Below, piece after piece: positions 28,640 to 37,838 of a stretch of 64,000 bases of DNA. A program made the position numbers and the translations under genes. The stretch is taken from the NCBI GenBank assembly GCA_031459855.1, contig JAVKHP010000001.1:2828309-2892308 (forward strand), read 5' to 3'. Under the pieces are notes generated by a model, which saw nothing but the letters and a program-made list of their open reading frames with translations, had not been told where the DNA came from and did not search any database. The stretch comes from Armatimonadota bacterium (GTDB taxonomy: Bacteria > Sysuimicrobiota > Sysuimicrobiia > Sysuimicrobiales > Humicultoraceae). Position 1 is the first letter of the stretch; each line of letters starts with the position of its first letter.

Positions 28640-29920
28640 CTACTTGCCGCCGCCCACAGCGGCCGCCTGGGCGGGCTCGCGCACGACCACCGGCCCGGCC
28701 CGCAGCAGCGCCAGCAGGGGCAGCGAGCCGAGCGCCGCGGCCGCGGTGCCGACCGCCAGCTCGCCGCCGCGCGCGAGCAGCACACCGCCCGCCACCGCCG
28801 CGGTCATCGCCGCAAGGTTGGTGAAGACATCGCCCAGGCCCATCACCCGCGCACGGGTGGTCGCGCTCGACAGGTCACCGAGCAGGGCCGCTCCCGCCAC
28901 GAACGCCAGGCACCAGCCGAGGCCCACCAGGAAGAACGCGGCCGCGGCCACGAGCGCAGACGCGGCACCGATCGTGAAGACCAGACCGCTCGCCGCCGAC
29001 AGCAGTGCACCGCCCGCCAGCACCGGTCGCCGGCCCACGCGGTCGGCCAGGCGGCCGACGGGCGTGGCGAACGCGAACATGCCCACGACGTGCGCCATCA
29101 GCGCCAGCGAGATGGTGGACATCGCGTGGCCGTGGAACGCGAGCATGACCGACGACGTGGCCATGAGGATCACCATCGTGGCCTGCGCGCACGCCAGGCC
29201 CACCATGGCCGCCTGCGCAAGACGGTCGCCGACGACCTGCCGCACCGACGGCGGCGGTGCGCCCGCGGGCTCCTGCGAGGCTGCGCTGGCGGCCTGCGGG
29301 AAGAAGTCGCGCAACCGCCGGCTGATCTCCCTGGGATCGGGACGCAGGCGCGCCACCACCGCCGCGGCGGCCGCGTAGGCCAGCGCGACGAAGCCCCAGG
29401 GCACGGCCAGGGGATCGGCGCCCAGGACCGGGGCCAGGCGATCGCCTGCGGCCACGAGCGCCGGGCCGGCGATCCCCCCGACCAGACCACCGGTCACCAC
29501 CCGTCCCACGCCTGCCGCCCGATACTCGACGGGGTACATGTCCGCGGCGGCGGCGCGCGTCAGCATGCCCACGCCGACGCCGAGGCTGAACACCACCATG
29601 CCCAGCAGGAAGCCCGTGAAGGTGCGCAGCGACACCTCGAACGCGATCAGGCCCGCGCCCACCGCCCCCACGGCGAACCCCACCACCAGGCCCGGCCGCC
29701 GCCCGTAGCGGTCCATGACGCGCCCCGCAGGGTACCCGACGGCAGCCAGGGCCAGCGCGTAGATCGCGGTGGGCACCCCCGCCAGCGCCGTCGAGTGCGT
29801 GAGGCGGTAGATGATGAGACTGCCCAGCTGCGCCGAGGTGGAGAGCCCGATCGACAGCATCACCTGGGCTGCGAGCAGCAACCAGGTGTTGCGGCGCACC
29901 GCGGCGGGGATCGCGGCCAC
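28640..29920 (-). CDS. Major facilitator superfamily transporter
   Basis: The protein is 426 aa with about twelve membrane helices. The MFS loop motif appears twice, as GYPAGRVMDRYGRRPGLVVG between helices 2 and 3 and VGRLADRVGRRPVLAGGALL in the second half. A basic central loop (RLRPDPREISRRLRDFFP) separates the two six-helix bundles. The substrate cannot be inferred. The GTG at 29920 is chosen because it starts just after the upstream VWA gene stop at 29935; longer extensions overlap that gene. Probably the last gene of the MoxR operon, or a neighbour that reads through. Confidence 0.87.
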   Translation of the reverse strand: MAAIPAAVRRNTWLLLAAQVMLSIGLSTSAQLGSLIIYRLTHSTALAGVPTAIYALALAAVGYPAGRVMDRYGRRPGLVVGFAVGAVGAGLIAFEVSLRTFTGFLLGMVVFSLGVGVGMLTRAAAADMYPVEYRAAGVGRVVTGGLVGGIAGPALVAAGDRLAPVLGADPLAVPWGFVALAYAAAAAVVARLRPDPREISRRLRDFFPQAASAASQEPAGAPPPSVRQVVGDRLAQAAMVGLACAQATMVILMATSSVMLAFHGHAMSTISLALMAHVVGMFAFATPVGRLADRVGRRPVLAGGALLSAASGLVFTIGAASALVAAAAFFLVGLGWCLAFVAGAALLGDLSSATTRARVMGLGDVFTNLAAMTAAVAGGVLLARGGELAVGTAAAALGSLPLLALLRAGPVVVREPAQAAAVGGGK

Positions 29921-29934
29921 CGGACGGCCTGGCC

Positions 29935-30969
29935 CTACACCACGCGGTAGACGGCGAGCGTGGACAGCGTGACCGCCGCCACCAGCAGCACCAGCGCGGC
30001 ACCGGCGGCGACAGCGGTGACCTCGGTGGGACGCCGCTCCCACCCGATCTCACGGCCCAGGTGCCGGTAGACCCGCCGCAGCTCGCCCAGGTTGGTCGTG
30101 CGGTAGTACTCGCCGCCGGTGGCCTCGGCCATGCCGCGCAGGGTCTCCTCGTCGAGGCGTACCCAGATGCTGCGGCCGCCGATGTTCAGGAACGTGCCCT
30201 CGGGGGTACCGATGCCGACCGTGTAGACTTTCACCTGCTGTTCGCGCGCGATCCGTGCCGCCTCCATGGGCAGGACGCCGCGGTTGCTCTGGCCGTCGGA
30301 GAGCAACACGACGACCCCTGGGGGTAGCGGTCCCGTCGGGGGCGGCACAGACGGCGCCGCACCGGGTGGTACGCCCGGCCCCCCGAACCCGAACGGCCCG
30401 CCTGGCGCGCTGCCGGCACCGCTGGGGCGCACGCGGCCCGGCAGGTTCCAGACGGCCTCGAGCAGCCCGTCGCCGATGGCGGTGGCGAACTCGGTCTGCA
30501 GCAGGTCGATGGCGTCGAGCACCCGCGCCCGGTCGGCGGTGGGCGGCACGACCGTGGTCGCGTAGGAACTGAAGGTCACCAGCCCCACGCGAAAGCCGCG
30601 GGGCAGCGTCTGGACGAACTCGCGCGCGGCGAGCTTGGCGGCCTCCATGCGGTTGGGGGGCAGATCCTCGGCCAGCATGCTGCGGCTGACGTCGATCGAC
30701 AGCACCACCACGCCCTGGCTCGCCGGGACGGGCAGCGGCGCGACCGGGCGCGCGAGCCCGAGCACGGCCGCGGCCAGTGCCAGCAGGAAGAGCCCGGCTG
30801 GCGCGTGGCGGCGCCACCGGCTGTGCGCGGCCGCCGCGGCAGCCAGCAGCGCGACGTCGGGTACGAGCACGGTGCGGCGGGCCCGACGTCCCAGCGCCCA
30901 CAGGTAGCCGAGCACCAGCGCTGGCAGCGCCGCCAGCGTCCAGAGCAGATTGGGCCACTCGAACGTCAC
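29935..30969 (-). CDS. VWA-domain membrane protein (BatA-like, second copy)
   Basis: The protein is 344 aa. Two N-terminal helices precede a von Willebrand A domain with MIDAS motif SIDVSRSM and a later LLSDGQSN, then a C-terminal membrane helix (AAGAALVLLVAAVTLSTLAV). A Gly/Pro-rich insert (about residues 180-220) lies between strands. The GTG start overlaps the upstream gene's stop as GTGA. It belongs to the MoxR-DUF58-VWA-VWA type of operon, in which a MoxR AAA+ ATPase acts with metal-binding VWA proteins, probably as an envelope chaperone or stress system. Confidence 0.9.
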   Translation of the reverse strand: MTFEWPNLLWTLAALPALVLGYLWALGRRARRTVLVPDVALLAAAAAAHSRWRRHAPAGLFLLALAAAVLGLARPVAPLPVPASQGVVVLSIDVSRSMLAEDLPPNRMEAAKLAAREFVQTLPRGFRVGLVTFSSYATTVVPPTADRARVLDAIDLLQTEFATAIGDGLLEAVWNLPGRVRPSGAGSAPGGPFGFGGPGVPPGAAPSVPPPTGPLPPGVVVLLSDGQSNRGVLPMEAARIAREQQVKVYTVGIGTPEGTFLNIGGRSIWVRLDEETLRGMAEATGGEYYRTTNLGELRRVYRHLGREIGWERRPTEVTAVAAGAALVLLVAAVTLSTLAVYRVV

Positions 30970-31994
30970 GGCAGGCGCCGGAACCACGCCAGCGACAGCC
31001 CGCCGCCGGCCAGCATCGTCACCGCCGCGAGCCCCACCAGCAGGAACGACACCTCCATGCGCGTGCGCTCCCAGCCGATGACGCGTCCCAGTTCGCGCGC
31101 GATGGCGCGCAGGTCCTCGGCGCGGGCCGAGGCGAAGTGCTTGCCGTCGGTCATCTGGGCGATGCGCTCCAGGCCCGAGGGATCGAACGGCACGAGGACG
31201 AGCTGGTTGTCCAGGCGCATGACCGTCCCGCCGCGCGTCCCCAGCGCGATGGTGTAGATGCGGACCTTGCCCTCACGGGCGAGTTGCGCCGCCTCGAAGG
31301 GGTTGGGCCCGAAGTTGTTCACCCCGTCGGAGAACATCACGATCGCCGCCGGCGCGAGCTCGTCGAGCGAGGGCGCGGGGCCCGTCGGGGGCGGCAGGGG
31401 CGGCCGGGGGCTGCCCGGCTGCAGCAGGCGCTCAAGGCGCTCGCCGAGCACCTGCGCGCGACCGGGGAGTACGCGCAACGCTTCGAGGATGCCACCGCCG
31501 ACCGAGGTGGCCGACTGGAGCTGGATGCGCTCGAGCGCCTCAACCAGCGCCTGGCGGTCGGTCGTGGGCGGGAGCAGCACCTGTCCGTACTCGCTGAAGA
31601 CCACCAGGCCGATCTTGGTCGAGCGCGGCACCAGGGCCGCGAACTCCCGGGCCGCCTGCCGGGCGGCGTCGAGGCGCGAGGGAGGGACGTCGGTGGCGAC
31701 CATGCTCCGGCTGGTGTCGATGGCCAGCATCACCGCGGCGCGGTTGACCGGCAGGGGGATCGCGGCCACGGGCCGGGCCAGCGCTACCGCCAGCAGGGCG
31801 ATGGCGACCAGGTAGCAGCCCAGGGGCAGGGCGCGTTGCCAGCGCGGGGGACGCACGACCAGGCGGTCGAACAGCCGCGGGTCGGCGAACTGAGCGGCGA
31901 CACGCTGCTGGCGCCGGGCCAGCCACCGCTGCCCTGCCAGCAGCAGCGGCACCAGGCCCAGGGCCCACAGCATCACCGGCCAGGTGAACTCCAT
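30966..31994 (-). CDS. VWA-domain membrane protein (BatA-like, first copy)
   Basis: The protein is 342 aa with the same layout as its downstream neighbour: N-terminal helices, VWA domain with MIDAS LAIDTSRSM and IVMFSDGVNNFG, and a C-terminal helix (VSFLLVGLAAVTMLAGGGLS). Both copies end similarly (GRVIGWERTRMEV against GREIGWERRPTEV), so they look like a tandem duplication. The ATG at 31994 follows GGAGGCGCC and overlaps the DUF58 gene by 22 bp. Confidence 0.9.
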   Translation of the reverse strand: MEFTWPVMLWALGLVPLLLAGQRWLARRQQRVAAQFADPRLFDRLVVRPPRWQRALPLGCYLVAIALLAVALARPVAAIPLPVNRAAVMLAIDTSRSMVATDVPPSRLDAARQAAREFAALVPRSTKIGLVVFSEYGQVLLPPTTDRQALVEALERIQLQSATSVGGGILEALRVLPGRAQVLGERLERLLQPGSPRPPLPPPTGPAPSLDELAPAAIVMFSDGVNNFGPNPFEAAQLAREGKVRIYTIALGTRGGTVMRLDNQLVLVPFDPSGLERIAQMTDGKHFASARAEDLRAIARELGRVIGWERTRMEVSFLLVGLAAVTMLAGGGLSLAWFRRLP

Positions 31995-32911
31995 TGGCGC
32001 CTCCGCCGCCGGACGAACCGCACCAGCGGCTCGACCAGCGACTCTGCCGTCGACAGGTCCAGCACGTCGGCCCGCGCCTGCCGGAACGCTGCCGCAATCC
32101 GCGCGCGGCGCTCGGCCACCAGGCGGTCGAACGCGGCCCGCACGCGCCGGTCGGAGGTGTCGATCCAGCAGTGCTCGCCCGTCTCGGGGTCGCGCACCGG
32201 GAGCACGCCCACGTCGGGCAAGGCCTCTTCGGCCGGGTCGCGGATCCACACGGCGATGACGTCGTGCCGCCGGCCCAGGTCGCGCAGCGCGCGCGCCCAC
32301 CCCTCGGGCGCCAGGAAGTCGGACACCACGAAGACCAGGTGACGACGGCGCAGCATGCTGGCCGCCAGCCGCAGGGCGCCGGCCAGGTCGGTGAGGCCGC
32401 CGGTGCCCTCACCCGCCCGATCCAGCAGGTGCAGGATGCGCAGCGCGTGCCGGCGGCCGGTGCGCGGCGGCACCACCGGGAGGTGGCGCCCCGGGAACGC
32501 GATGGCGCCCACCTTGTCGCCGTGCCGCGTGATGATGTACGCGGCCACGCCGGCGAACTCCACCGCCAGCTCGCGCTTCAGACACCGGCGGGTGCCGAAC
32601 GCCATGGACGGCGACAGGTCCACCAGCAGCCACGCGGTGATCTCGCGCTCCTCGAGGTACTGGCGGACGAACAGCCGGTTCATCCGGGCGGTGACGTTCC
32701 AGTCGATGCGGCGAATCTCGTCGCCGGGCTGGTACTCGCGGACCTCGGCCAGGTCGAGGCTGGGGCCGTAGAACACGCCGCGGTAGTCGCCGAACAGGAA
32801 CCCGTCCAGCCGCCGGACGACCGTGAACTCCAGGCGTCGCAGCAGGCGCTCTGGGGCTTCGCGCGGCGTGGCCGCGACGGTAGCCTCTGGTGGCGTGCCG
32901 GCGCCCCTCAT
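31973..32911 (-). CDS. DUF58 domain protein
   Basis: The protein is 312 aa. DUF58 core motifs are FYGPSLDLAEVREYQPGDEI, RRIDWNVTARMNRLFVRQYL and WLLVDLSPSMAFG. The last of these is a VWA-like MIDAS (DLSPS). It is usually the second gene after moxR and a partner of the MoxR ATPase. The ATG at 32911 has only a weak ribosome-binding site. It starts 40 bp after the moxR stop. Confidence 0.92.
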   Translation of the reverse strand: MRGAGTPPEATVAATPREAPERLLRRLEFTVVRRLDGFLFGDYRGVFYGPSLDLAEVREYQPGDEIRRIDWNVTARMNRLFVRQYLEEREITAWLLVDLSPSMAFGTRRCLKRELAVEFAGVAAYIITRHGDKVGAIAFPGRHLPVVPPRTGRRHALRILHLLDRAGEGTGGLTDLAGALRLAASMLRRRHLVFVVSDFLAPEGWARALRDLGRRHDVIAVWIRDPAEEALPDVGVLPVRDPETGEHCWIDTSDRRVRAAFDRLVAERRARIAAAFRQARADVLDLSTAESLVEPLVRFVRRRRRQWSSPGR

Positions 32912-32951
32912 ACCAGGACCTGCGACGCCCCGGGCATGGCGGCCGCCCCGC

Positions 32952-34001
32952 TCAGGCGTCCGCGGGCAGCGGGGCCACCGCGCGCTCCCGCTCGTAGGGA
33001 TCGCCCAGGGCCACCCGCGGCGGCTGCACCACGCCGATCACCTGCTCGACGATGCTGTCGGCGGTCACCTCGTCGGCGAGTGCCTCGTACGAGAGCACCA
33101 GGCGGTGGCGCAGGACGTCGGGGGCCAGGTCGCGCACGTCTTCGGGCATGACGTACTCGCGGCCCCGCAGCAACGCCAGCGCCCGCGCCCCCAGCACCAT
33201 GTTGAGCGAGGCCCGCGGGCTCGCGCCGTAGGCCACGTACTTGCGCAGCGTCTGGAGGCCGAACTCCTCCGGGCGGCGCGTCGCCGTCGCCAGCGTCACC
33301 GCGTACTCGCGCACCTTGGGGTCGACGTACACGGCGTCGGCCACCGCCTGCAGCCCGTGGAGGTCGCCGGCGCTGATCACCGGCGTGACGTCGGCCAGCG
33401 GCCCGCTCATCCGCTCGACGATCGTCACTTCCTCATGGTAGGACGGGTACCCGATGACCACCTTGAACATGAACCGGTCGACCTGCGCCTCGGGCAGCGG
33501 GTAGGTCCCTTCGCTCTCGATGGGGTTCTGGGTGGCCATGACGAGAAACGGATCGGGCAGCGGGAAGGTCTGCTTGCCGATGGTCACCTGCCGTTCCTGC
33601 ATGGCCTCCAGCAGGGCCGACTGCACCTTGGCCGGCGCCCGGTTGATCTCGTCGGCCAGCACGAAGTTGGCGAACAGCGGCCCCAGTTCGGTCTCGAACG
33701 TGCCGGTGTGCTGGTTGTAGAGCCGGGTCCCGACCAGGTCGGCAGGCACCAGGTCGGGCGTGAACTGGATGCGCTTGAACTGGCAGTCGATGGCGCGGGC
33801 CGTCGTCTTGATGGCCAGGGTCTTGGCCAGGCCGGGCACACCCTCGATGAGCACGTGCCCGCGCGCCAGCAGGGCCACCAGGATGCGCTCGAGCATGATG
33901 TCCTGCCCGACGATGATCTGCTTGACCTCGCGGAGCACCTTGCGCATCGTCGCGGAGGCCTGCTGGAACGTCTCGAGGGGGAGGGTCGCGGGCGTGGTCA
34001 C
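32952..34001 (-). CDS. MoxR-type AAA+ ATPase
   Basis: The protein is 349 aa. It has Walker A (GVPGLAKT), Walker B (LADEIN), a sensor region (VMATQNPIESEGTYPLPEAQ), the arginine finger context DRFMFKV, and the C-terminal lid. MoxR ATPases act as chaperones for metal-dependent or VWA proteins. The GTG start at 34001 follows AGAGGTGA. It is the first gene of a minus-strand operon continuing through DUF58 and two VWA genes. Confidence 0.94.
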   Translation of the reverse strand: MTTPATLPLETFQQASATMRKVLREVKQIIVGQDIMLERILVALLARGHVLIEGVPGLAKTLAIKTTARAIDCQFKRIQFTPDLVPADLVGTRLYNQHTGTFETELGPLFANFVLADEINRAPAKVQSALLEAMQERQVTIGKQTFPLPDPFLVMATQNPIESEGTYPLPEAQVDRFMFKVVIGYPSYHEEVTIVERMSGPLADVTPVISAGDLHGLQAVADAVYVDPKVREYAVTLATATRRPEEFGLQTLRKYVAYGASPRASLNMVLGARALALLRGREYVMPEDVRDLAPDVLRHRLVLSYEALADEVTADSIVEQVIGVVQPPRVALGDPYERERAVAPLPADA

Positions 34002-34237
34002 GGGTCACCTCTCGTGGTGGACAACGACGCCGCAGCCGAACCTATGCCCCGCGGCGCCGCCATGCACGGCCAGGTTTTGGTTTCACGTTAGCACCGGCCC
34101 TGCAGGGGGTCAAGGCGAGGGGCGGAACGTGCGGCGCACAGCGGGCGCAGCGCACGGGCGCAGCGCGCTTGCGGGCGCGCGCGGCGGGGCCGCCGGTCGC
34201 GGCGCCGCCCGCTGGCGCGACGCGCAGGCGCCGGTCG

Positions 34238-35647
34238 TTACCGGGGCGCGCGTGGGGGCGCCCCGGCGGTGACCCGCGGGACCTCGCCGCGCGCACCGGC
34301 CTCGGCCAGGGCCGCGAACACCTGCGCGCTCACGTGGATACCGTCGAAGAAGCGCTCCAGGCTCAGGTTCTCGTTGGGCCCGTGGTTGTTCTCGTCGGCG
34401 TTGGCGTAGGGCACCGTCAGGTGCGGCACGCCCAGCACGTCGGGCCAGACCGCGTTGGGCAGGCTGCCCCCGCTGGAGAGCACGATCCGAGGGCTGACCC
34501 CGCGCCACGCAGCCACCGCTCGGGCGACCACGCCGACCGCCGGGTGGTCGGGCGGGGTGCGCGTCGGCTCCATGGCGCCGAAGCCGCGAGGCAGGACCTG
34601 CACCCGGGGGTCGACCCGTGCGACGTGCGCTTTGACCTTCTCGAAGATGTCGGCGGTGCGCTGGTCCACGACCAGCCGGATGTCCACGCGGCACTCGGCC
34701 CGCGAGGGGATGATCGTCTTGGCGCCGGGGCCCACGTACCCGCTGGCGAACCCGCTGAGGTTGAAGTAGGGCTCGAGCATGATGCGCCGCCAGTACGTCG
34801 GCCCGTCCATGGGCAGGTCGGGCAGGCCCATGGTGGCGGCGAAGGCCTTCGAGTCGAAGTCCATGGCGGCCAGCAGCTGCTCCTCGACGGGCCCGATGGG
34901 GCGCACGTCGTCGTAGAAGCCGTCGATCGTCACCCGCCCCGTGGGGTCGACCATGCTGGCCAGCACGTGTACCAGCATCCAGATGGGGTTGGGCGCGACC
35001 CCGCCCTTGTTGCCCGAGTGGTTGTCGCGGTCGGCGCCCTGGGCGACCAGGGTGAGGCCCACGATGCCGCGGTTGCCCAGGGAGAGCACCGGTGCGCCCG
35101 ACGGGTGCAGCCCGCCGTCGGAGATGTAGACGAGGTCGGCCGCGAGCCGCTCGCGGTGGGCCCGCACGAACGCGGCCAGCCCGGGTGAGCCCGACTCCTC
35201 CTCGCCCTCGAAAATGAACTTCACCTGCAGGGGCAGCCCGCCCGCTGCGGCCAGCCATGCCCGCGCGGCCAGTACGTGGGCGATGAGCTGGCCTTTGTTG
35301 TCGCCGGTGCCGCGCCCGTAGAGGCGGCCGTCGCGCACGGTGGGTTCGAACGGCGGGCTCGCCCAGGCCTCCAGCGGATCGGGCGGCTGCACGTCGTAGT
35401 GCCCGTAGCACAGCAACGTGAACGGGCCGGGGGCACCCGCCTCGCCCACCACCACAGGCTGGGTCGGGGTGTCGATCACCTCGGCGGCCACGCCCAGGTC
35501 GTGCATGATCCCGGCCAGCAGCCGGGCGCACTCCTTCACGCCGTGATCGTGGGCGCTGATGCTGGGTTGCCGCACGAGGGTCTTGAGGATCTCCAGGGCC
35601 TCGTCGCGGTGCGCGTCGATGTAGCGGTGCACGGCGTCGATGCTCAC
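34238..35647 (-). CDS. M20-family metallopeptidase (dipeptidase)
   Basis: The protein is 469 aa. Zinc-site residues are visible as H83 and D85 (CYGHYDVQPPDP), D116 (GRGTGDNKGQ), and catalytic/ligand E149-E150 (FEGEEESGSPG). A later histidine sits in NADENNHGPNENLSLERF. The long form with an inserted lid resembles the ArgE/CNDP dipeptidase branch, acting on dipeptides or acylated amino acids in the cytoplasm. The GTG start at 35647 follows GGGAGGAAA. Longer in-frame starts run into repeat sequence and are rejected. Confidence 0.93.
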   Translation of the reverse strand: MSIDAVHRYIDAHRDEALEILKTLVRQPSISAHDHGVKECARLLAGIMHDLGVAAEVIDTPTQPVVVGEAGAPGPFTLLCYGHYDVQPPDPLEAWASPPFEPTVRDGRLYGRGTGDNKGQLIAHVLAARAWLAAAGGLPLQVKFIFEGEEESGSPGLAAFVRAHRERLAADLVYISDGGLHPSGAPVLSLGNRGIVGLTLVAQGADRDNHSGNKGGVAPNPIWMLVHVLASMVDPTGRVTIDGFYDDVRPIGPVEEQLLAAMDFDSKAFAATMGLPDLPMDGPTYWRRIMLEPYFNLSGFASGYVGPGAKTIIPSRAECRVDIRLVVDQRTADIFEKVKAHVARVDPRVQVLPRGFGAMEPTRTPPDHPAVGVVARAVAAWRGVSPRIVLSSGGSLPNAVWPDVLGVPHLTVPYANADENNHGPNENLSLERFFDGIHVSAQVFAALAEAGARGEVPRVTAGAPPRAPR

Positions 35648-35732
35648 GGTTTCCTCCCGGTGGCGGGTTTGCGGGCACGACCGACCGCGCCCCGCGGGAT
35701 GTGTGCGCACATACAGACGCCCGCATCTGTCG

Positions 35733-35974
35733 ATTCCACGCCCGCGCGGGGCCGTCGGCGTGGGGTATCGAGTAGCGCCCCGTCTAGCAGACAATTCCAC
35801 GCCAGCGCGGGGCCGTCCTCCGCATCCGCGCGTTCCTGGCAGCCATTTCGCGACGCGGGCGCTTATCGCCGCGCGCCGGGCCAGCCCTGTCGATCGCAGT
35901 ACCGCTCGTGACATGAACCGACGGCATGCAGGTTCCCGTCCCAACCGCCAGCGGGTGCTGTCGGTCGCAGTACC
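35733..35974. repeat. Two pairs of direct repeats in a gene-free interval
   Basis: The interval 35648-36091 holds no supported gene. It contains a 24-bp direct repeat at 35733-35756 and 35794-35817 (starting ATTCCACGCC, one mismatch). A 17-bp repeat lies at 35887-35903 and 35958-35974 (CTGTCGRTCGCAGTACC, one mismatch). The copies are 61 and 71 bp apart. They may be relics of a decayed repeat array; I cannot assign a role. Confidence 0.75.
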
Positions 35975-36091
35975 ACCCGCAATGCAACCGTACGTCGTCA
36001 GGGTGATCGTCGTCCTGGGACATGCGGTCCGTGCGCGGCAGCGCCGGCCCGCGATAGGACCGCACCGTCTGCGCTGCGAACTTCACGGCTC

Positions 36092-36583
36092 ATGTACCAC
36101 GTCGTCGTGTTCCTGCACATCCTGGCCGCCGTCGTGTGGGTCGGCGGCACCGTGTTCCTCTCACTGGTCCTGGTGCCGGTGGCGCGTCGCCTGCCGCCAG
36201 CGGAGCGGGCATCGTTGATCACTCAGGTCGGCGTCCGGTTCCGCACCGTGGGCTGGATCGCCCTCGCGGTGCTGGTGCTCACCGGCCTGGCGAACGCGGC
36301 GTTCCGAGGGGTCACCTGGGAGAGCGTGGTCACCGGGCGCGTGCTGGCGAGTACCTGGGGCCAGACGCTGGGCCTGAAGGTCGCCCTGGTCGCCGTGATC
36401 CTCGGCCTGAGCGCCCTGCACGACTTCGTGGTCGGTCCTGCCGCCAGCCGCGTGGCGACAGGCCAGGCCACCCCCGAGGCGCTGCGCCGGCGTCGCCAGG
36501 CGGCCTGGCTGGGACGCATCAACCTGGTGCTCGCGCTGGTCGTGCTGCTGCTGGCGGTGTTCCTGGTGCGGGGGATTCCCTAA
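36092..36583 (+). CDS. CopD/DUF4149-like four-helix membrane protein
   Basis: The protein is 163 aa with four membrane helices. It opens MYHVVVFLHILAAVVWVGGT, the His-containing first helix typical of CopD/HemJ-like proteins that bind copper or haem at the membrane. LGLKVALVAVILGLSALHDF is the third helix with another histidine. No strong ribosome-binding site precedes the ATG. It stands alone ahead of a toxin-antitoxin pair. Function inferred only at family level. Confidence 0.75.
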   Translation: MYHVVVFLHILAAVVWVGGTVFLSLVLVPVARRLPPAERASLITQVGVRFRTVGWIALAVLVLTGLANAAFRGVTWESVVTGRVLASTWGQTLGLKVALVAVILGLSALHDFVVGPAASRVATGQATPEALRRRRQAAWLGRINLVLALVVLLLAVFLVRGIP

Positions 36584-36753
36584 GCCCCGCACGCGGCGCC
36601 GCCGCCGTCGATGCGCTCTGCCTGCGCAGGCTCGGTACGCCTGCCCGCAGGCCGCAGAGTCCGTGGCGCCGGCTGGGTTGCCCGCAATCGCCAGTAGGAG
36701 CACCGGGAACAGGGGCCGGGCACGGACCCCAAGAATCACCACCCGGGACAACC

Positions 36754-37179
36754 ATGAGGATGACCATCACGCCAGAGCAACACCAGCACCTCGCCCGGAT
36801 CGCCGCCCAGCACCGCCTGCGCATGGTGGTGGCCTTCGGCTCTGCCGTCACTGGCAAGGTCCATGCGACGAGCGATCTGGACCTGGCGGTCCTGCCCGAG
36901 GAGTCGGCCGACCTGGCGCTGCAGGACCTCGCTGCGCTCCTGGACGCCCTCGACCGGGCCTTCGCGCCCCTCAAAGTCGACCTGGTGGTCCTGCCGCGCG
37001 CAGACCCGCTGCTCCTGAAGAAGATCTTCGAGACGGGAGTCCTCCTGCACGGCGACGAGCGGGACTTCCGCTGGTACCGCGTCTACGCCCACCGGCGGTT
37101 TAGCGAGTACCAGCCCTACTTCCGCCTGGAGGCCCAGGCCACACGTGCCCTAGTGCGCCGGATGCGCCATGCCCGTTGA
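36754..37179 (+). CDS. mntA: MNT-type nucleotidyltransferase antitoxin
   Basis: The protein is 141 aa. The minimal nucleotidyltransferase motif GS-x10-DxD is perfect (VAFGSAVTGKVHATSDLDLA). In characterised pairs MntA AMPylates the HEPN toxin HepT on a tyrosine and so silences it. A second ATG two codons in is possible. It overlaps the next gene by 11 bp, the usual coupling of MntA-HepT modules. Confidence 0.9.
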   Translation: MRMTITPEQHQHLARIAAQHRLRMVVAFGSAVTGKVHATSDLDLAVLPEESADLALQDLAALLDALDRAFAPLKVDLVVLPRADPLLLKKIFETGVLLHGDERDFRWYRVYAHRRFSEYQPYFRLEAQATRALVRRMRHAR

Positions 37180-37594
37180 CCGGGAGGTCGTGCAACGGAA
37201 GATCACGCTGATCGCCGAGGACCTCGTGCGCCTTCGCCCGCTCGCGCGCCTGGCCCGCGACGACTACCTCGCGCGGGTGGAGGCGCAGCTGGCGACGGAG
37301 CGCCTCCTCGAGCGCATGATCGGACGCATGCTCGACGTCAACTACCATCTCTCTATTGAAGTCTTGGGCCTGGCTCCCCGAGACTTCCACGATTCCTTCC
37401 TGAAGATGGCAGAACTGGGGGTCCTGCCCCCGGAGTTTGCGCGGCGTATCGCTGCGGCTGCAGGGCTGCGCAACCGTCTGGCGCACGAATACAACGCCCT
37501 CGATCCCAACAAAGTGCACCAGGCGGCGGAGGCTCTTGACGACATCCCACGCTACCTGGAGTCCGTCCAGCAGTTCCTAAACCGGGAAGCCTGA
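37169..37594 (+). CDS. hepT: HEPN-domain toxin (DUF86)
   Basis: The protein is 141 aa, mostly helical. The HEPN ribonuclease motif R-x4-H-x-Y is intact as RNRLAHEY, which holds both the RNase active site and the tyrosine that MntA modifies. It is co-translated with mntA through an 11-bp overlap. Its stop lies 35 bp from the 3' end of tRNA-Pro, a typical neighbourhood for acquired modules. Confidence 0.9.
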   Translation: MPVDREVVQRKITLIAEDLVRLRPLARLARDDYLARVEAQLATERLLERMIGRMLDVNYHLSIEVLGLAPRDFHDSFLKMAELGVLPPEFARRIAAAAGLRNRLAHEYNALDPNKVHQAAEALDDIPRYLESVQQFLNREA

Positions 37595-37628
37595 ACGGGT
37601 AGCCGAGCCGACGCGTCCTGCCATTGAC

Positions 37629-37706
37629 TGGTCGGGGCGGGCGGATTCGAACCGCCGACCTTCTGCTCCCAAAGCAGACGCGCTCACCAGGCTGCGCTAC
37701 GCCCCG
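37629..37706 (-). tRNA. tRNA-Pro (TGG anticodon)
   Basis: Acceptor CGGGGCG pairs with CGCCCCG. Anticodon stem TCTGC/GCAGA encloses loop TTTGGGA with anticodon TGG. The T-loop is TTCGAAT, discriminator A73, CCA encoded. Confidence 0.97.
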
Positions 37707-37838
37707 CATCCCGCATCGTATCAGCGCCCCGCGCGCAGGGTCAACACGCGCGCGGTCCGCCGCACTGGTGAGCGGCGCGGGCCGGGAGTCACGCTACGCA
37801 GTATCCCGGCCAGGGCGACGCCGACTCCCAGCGGTCTA

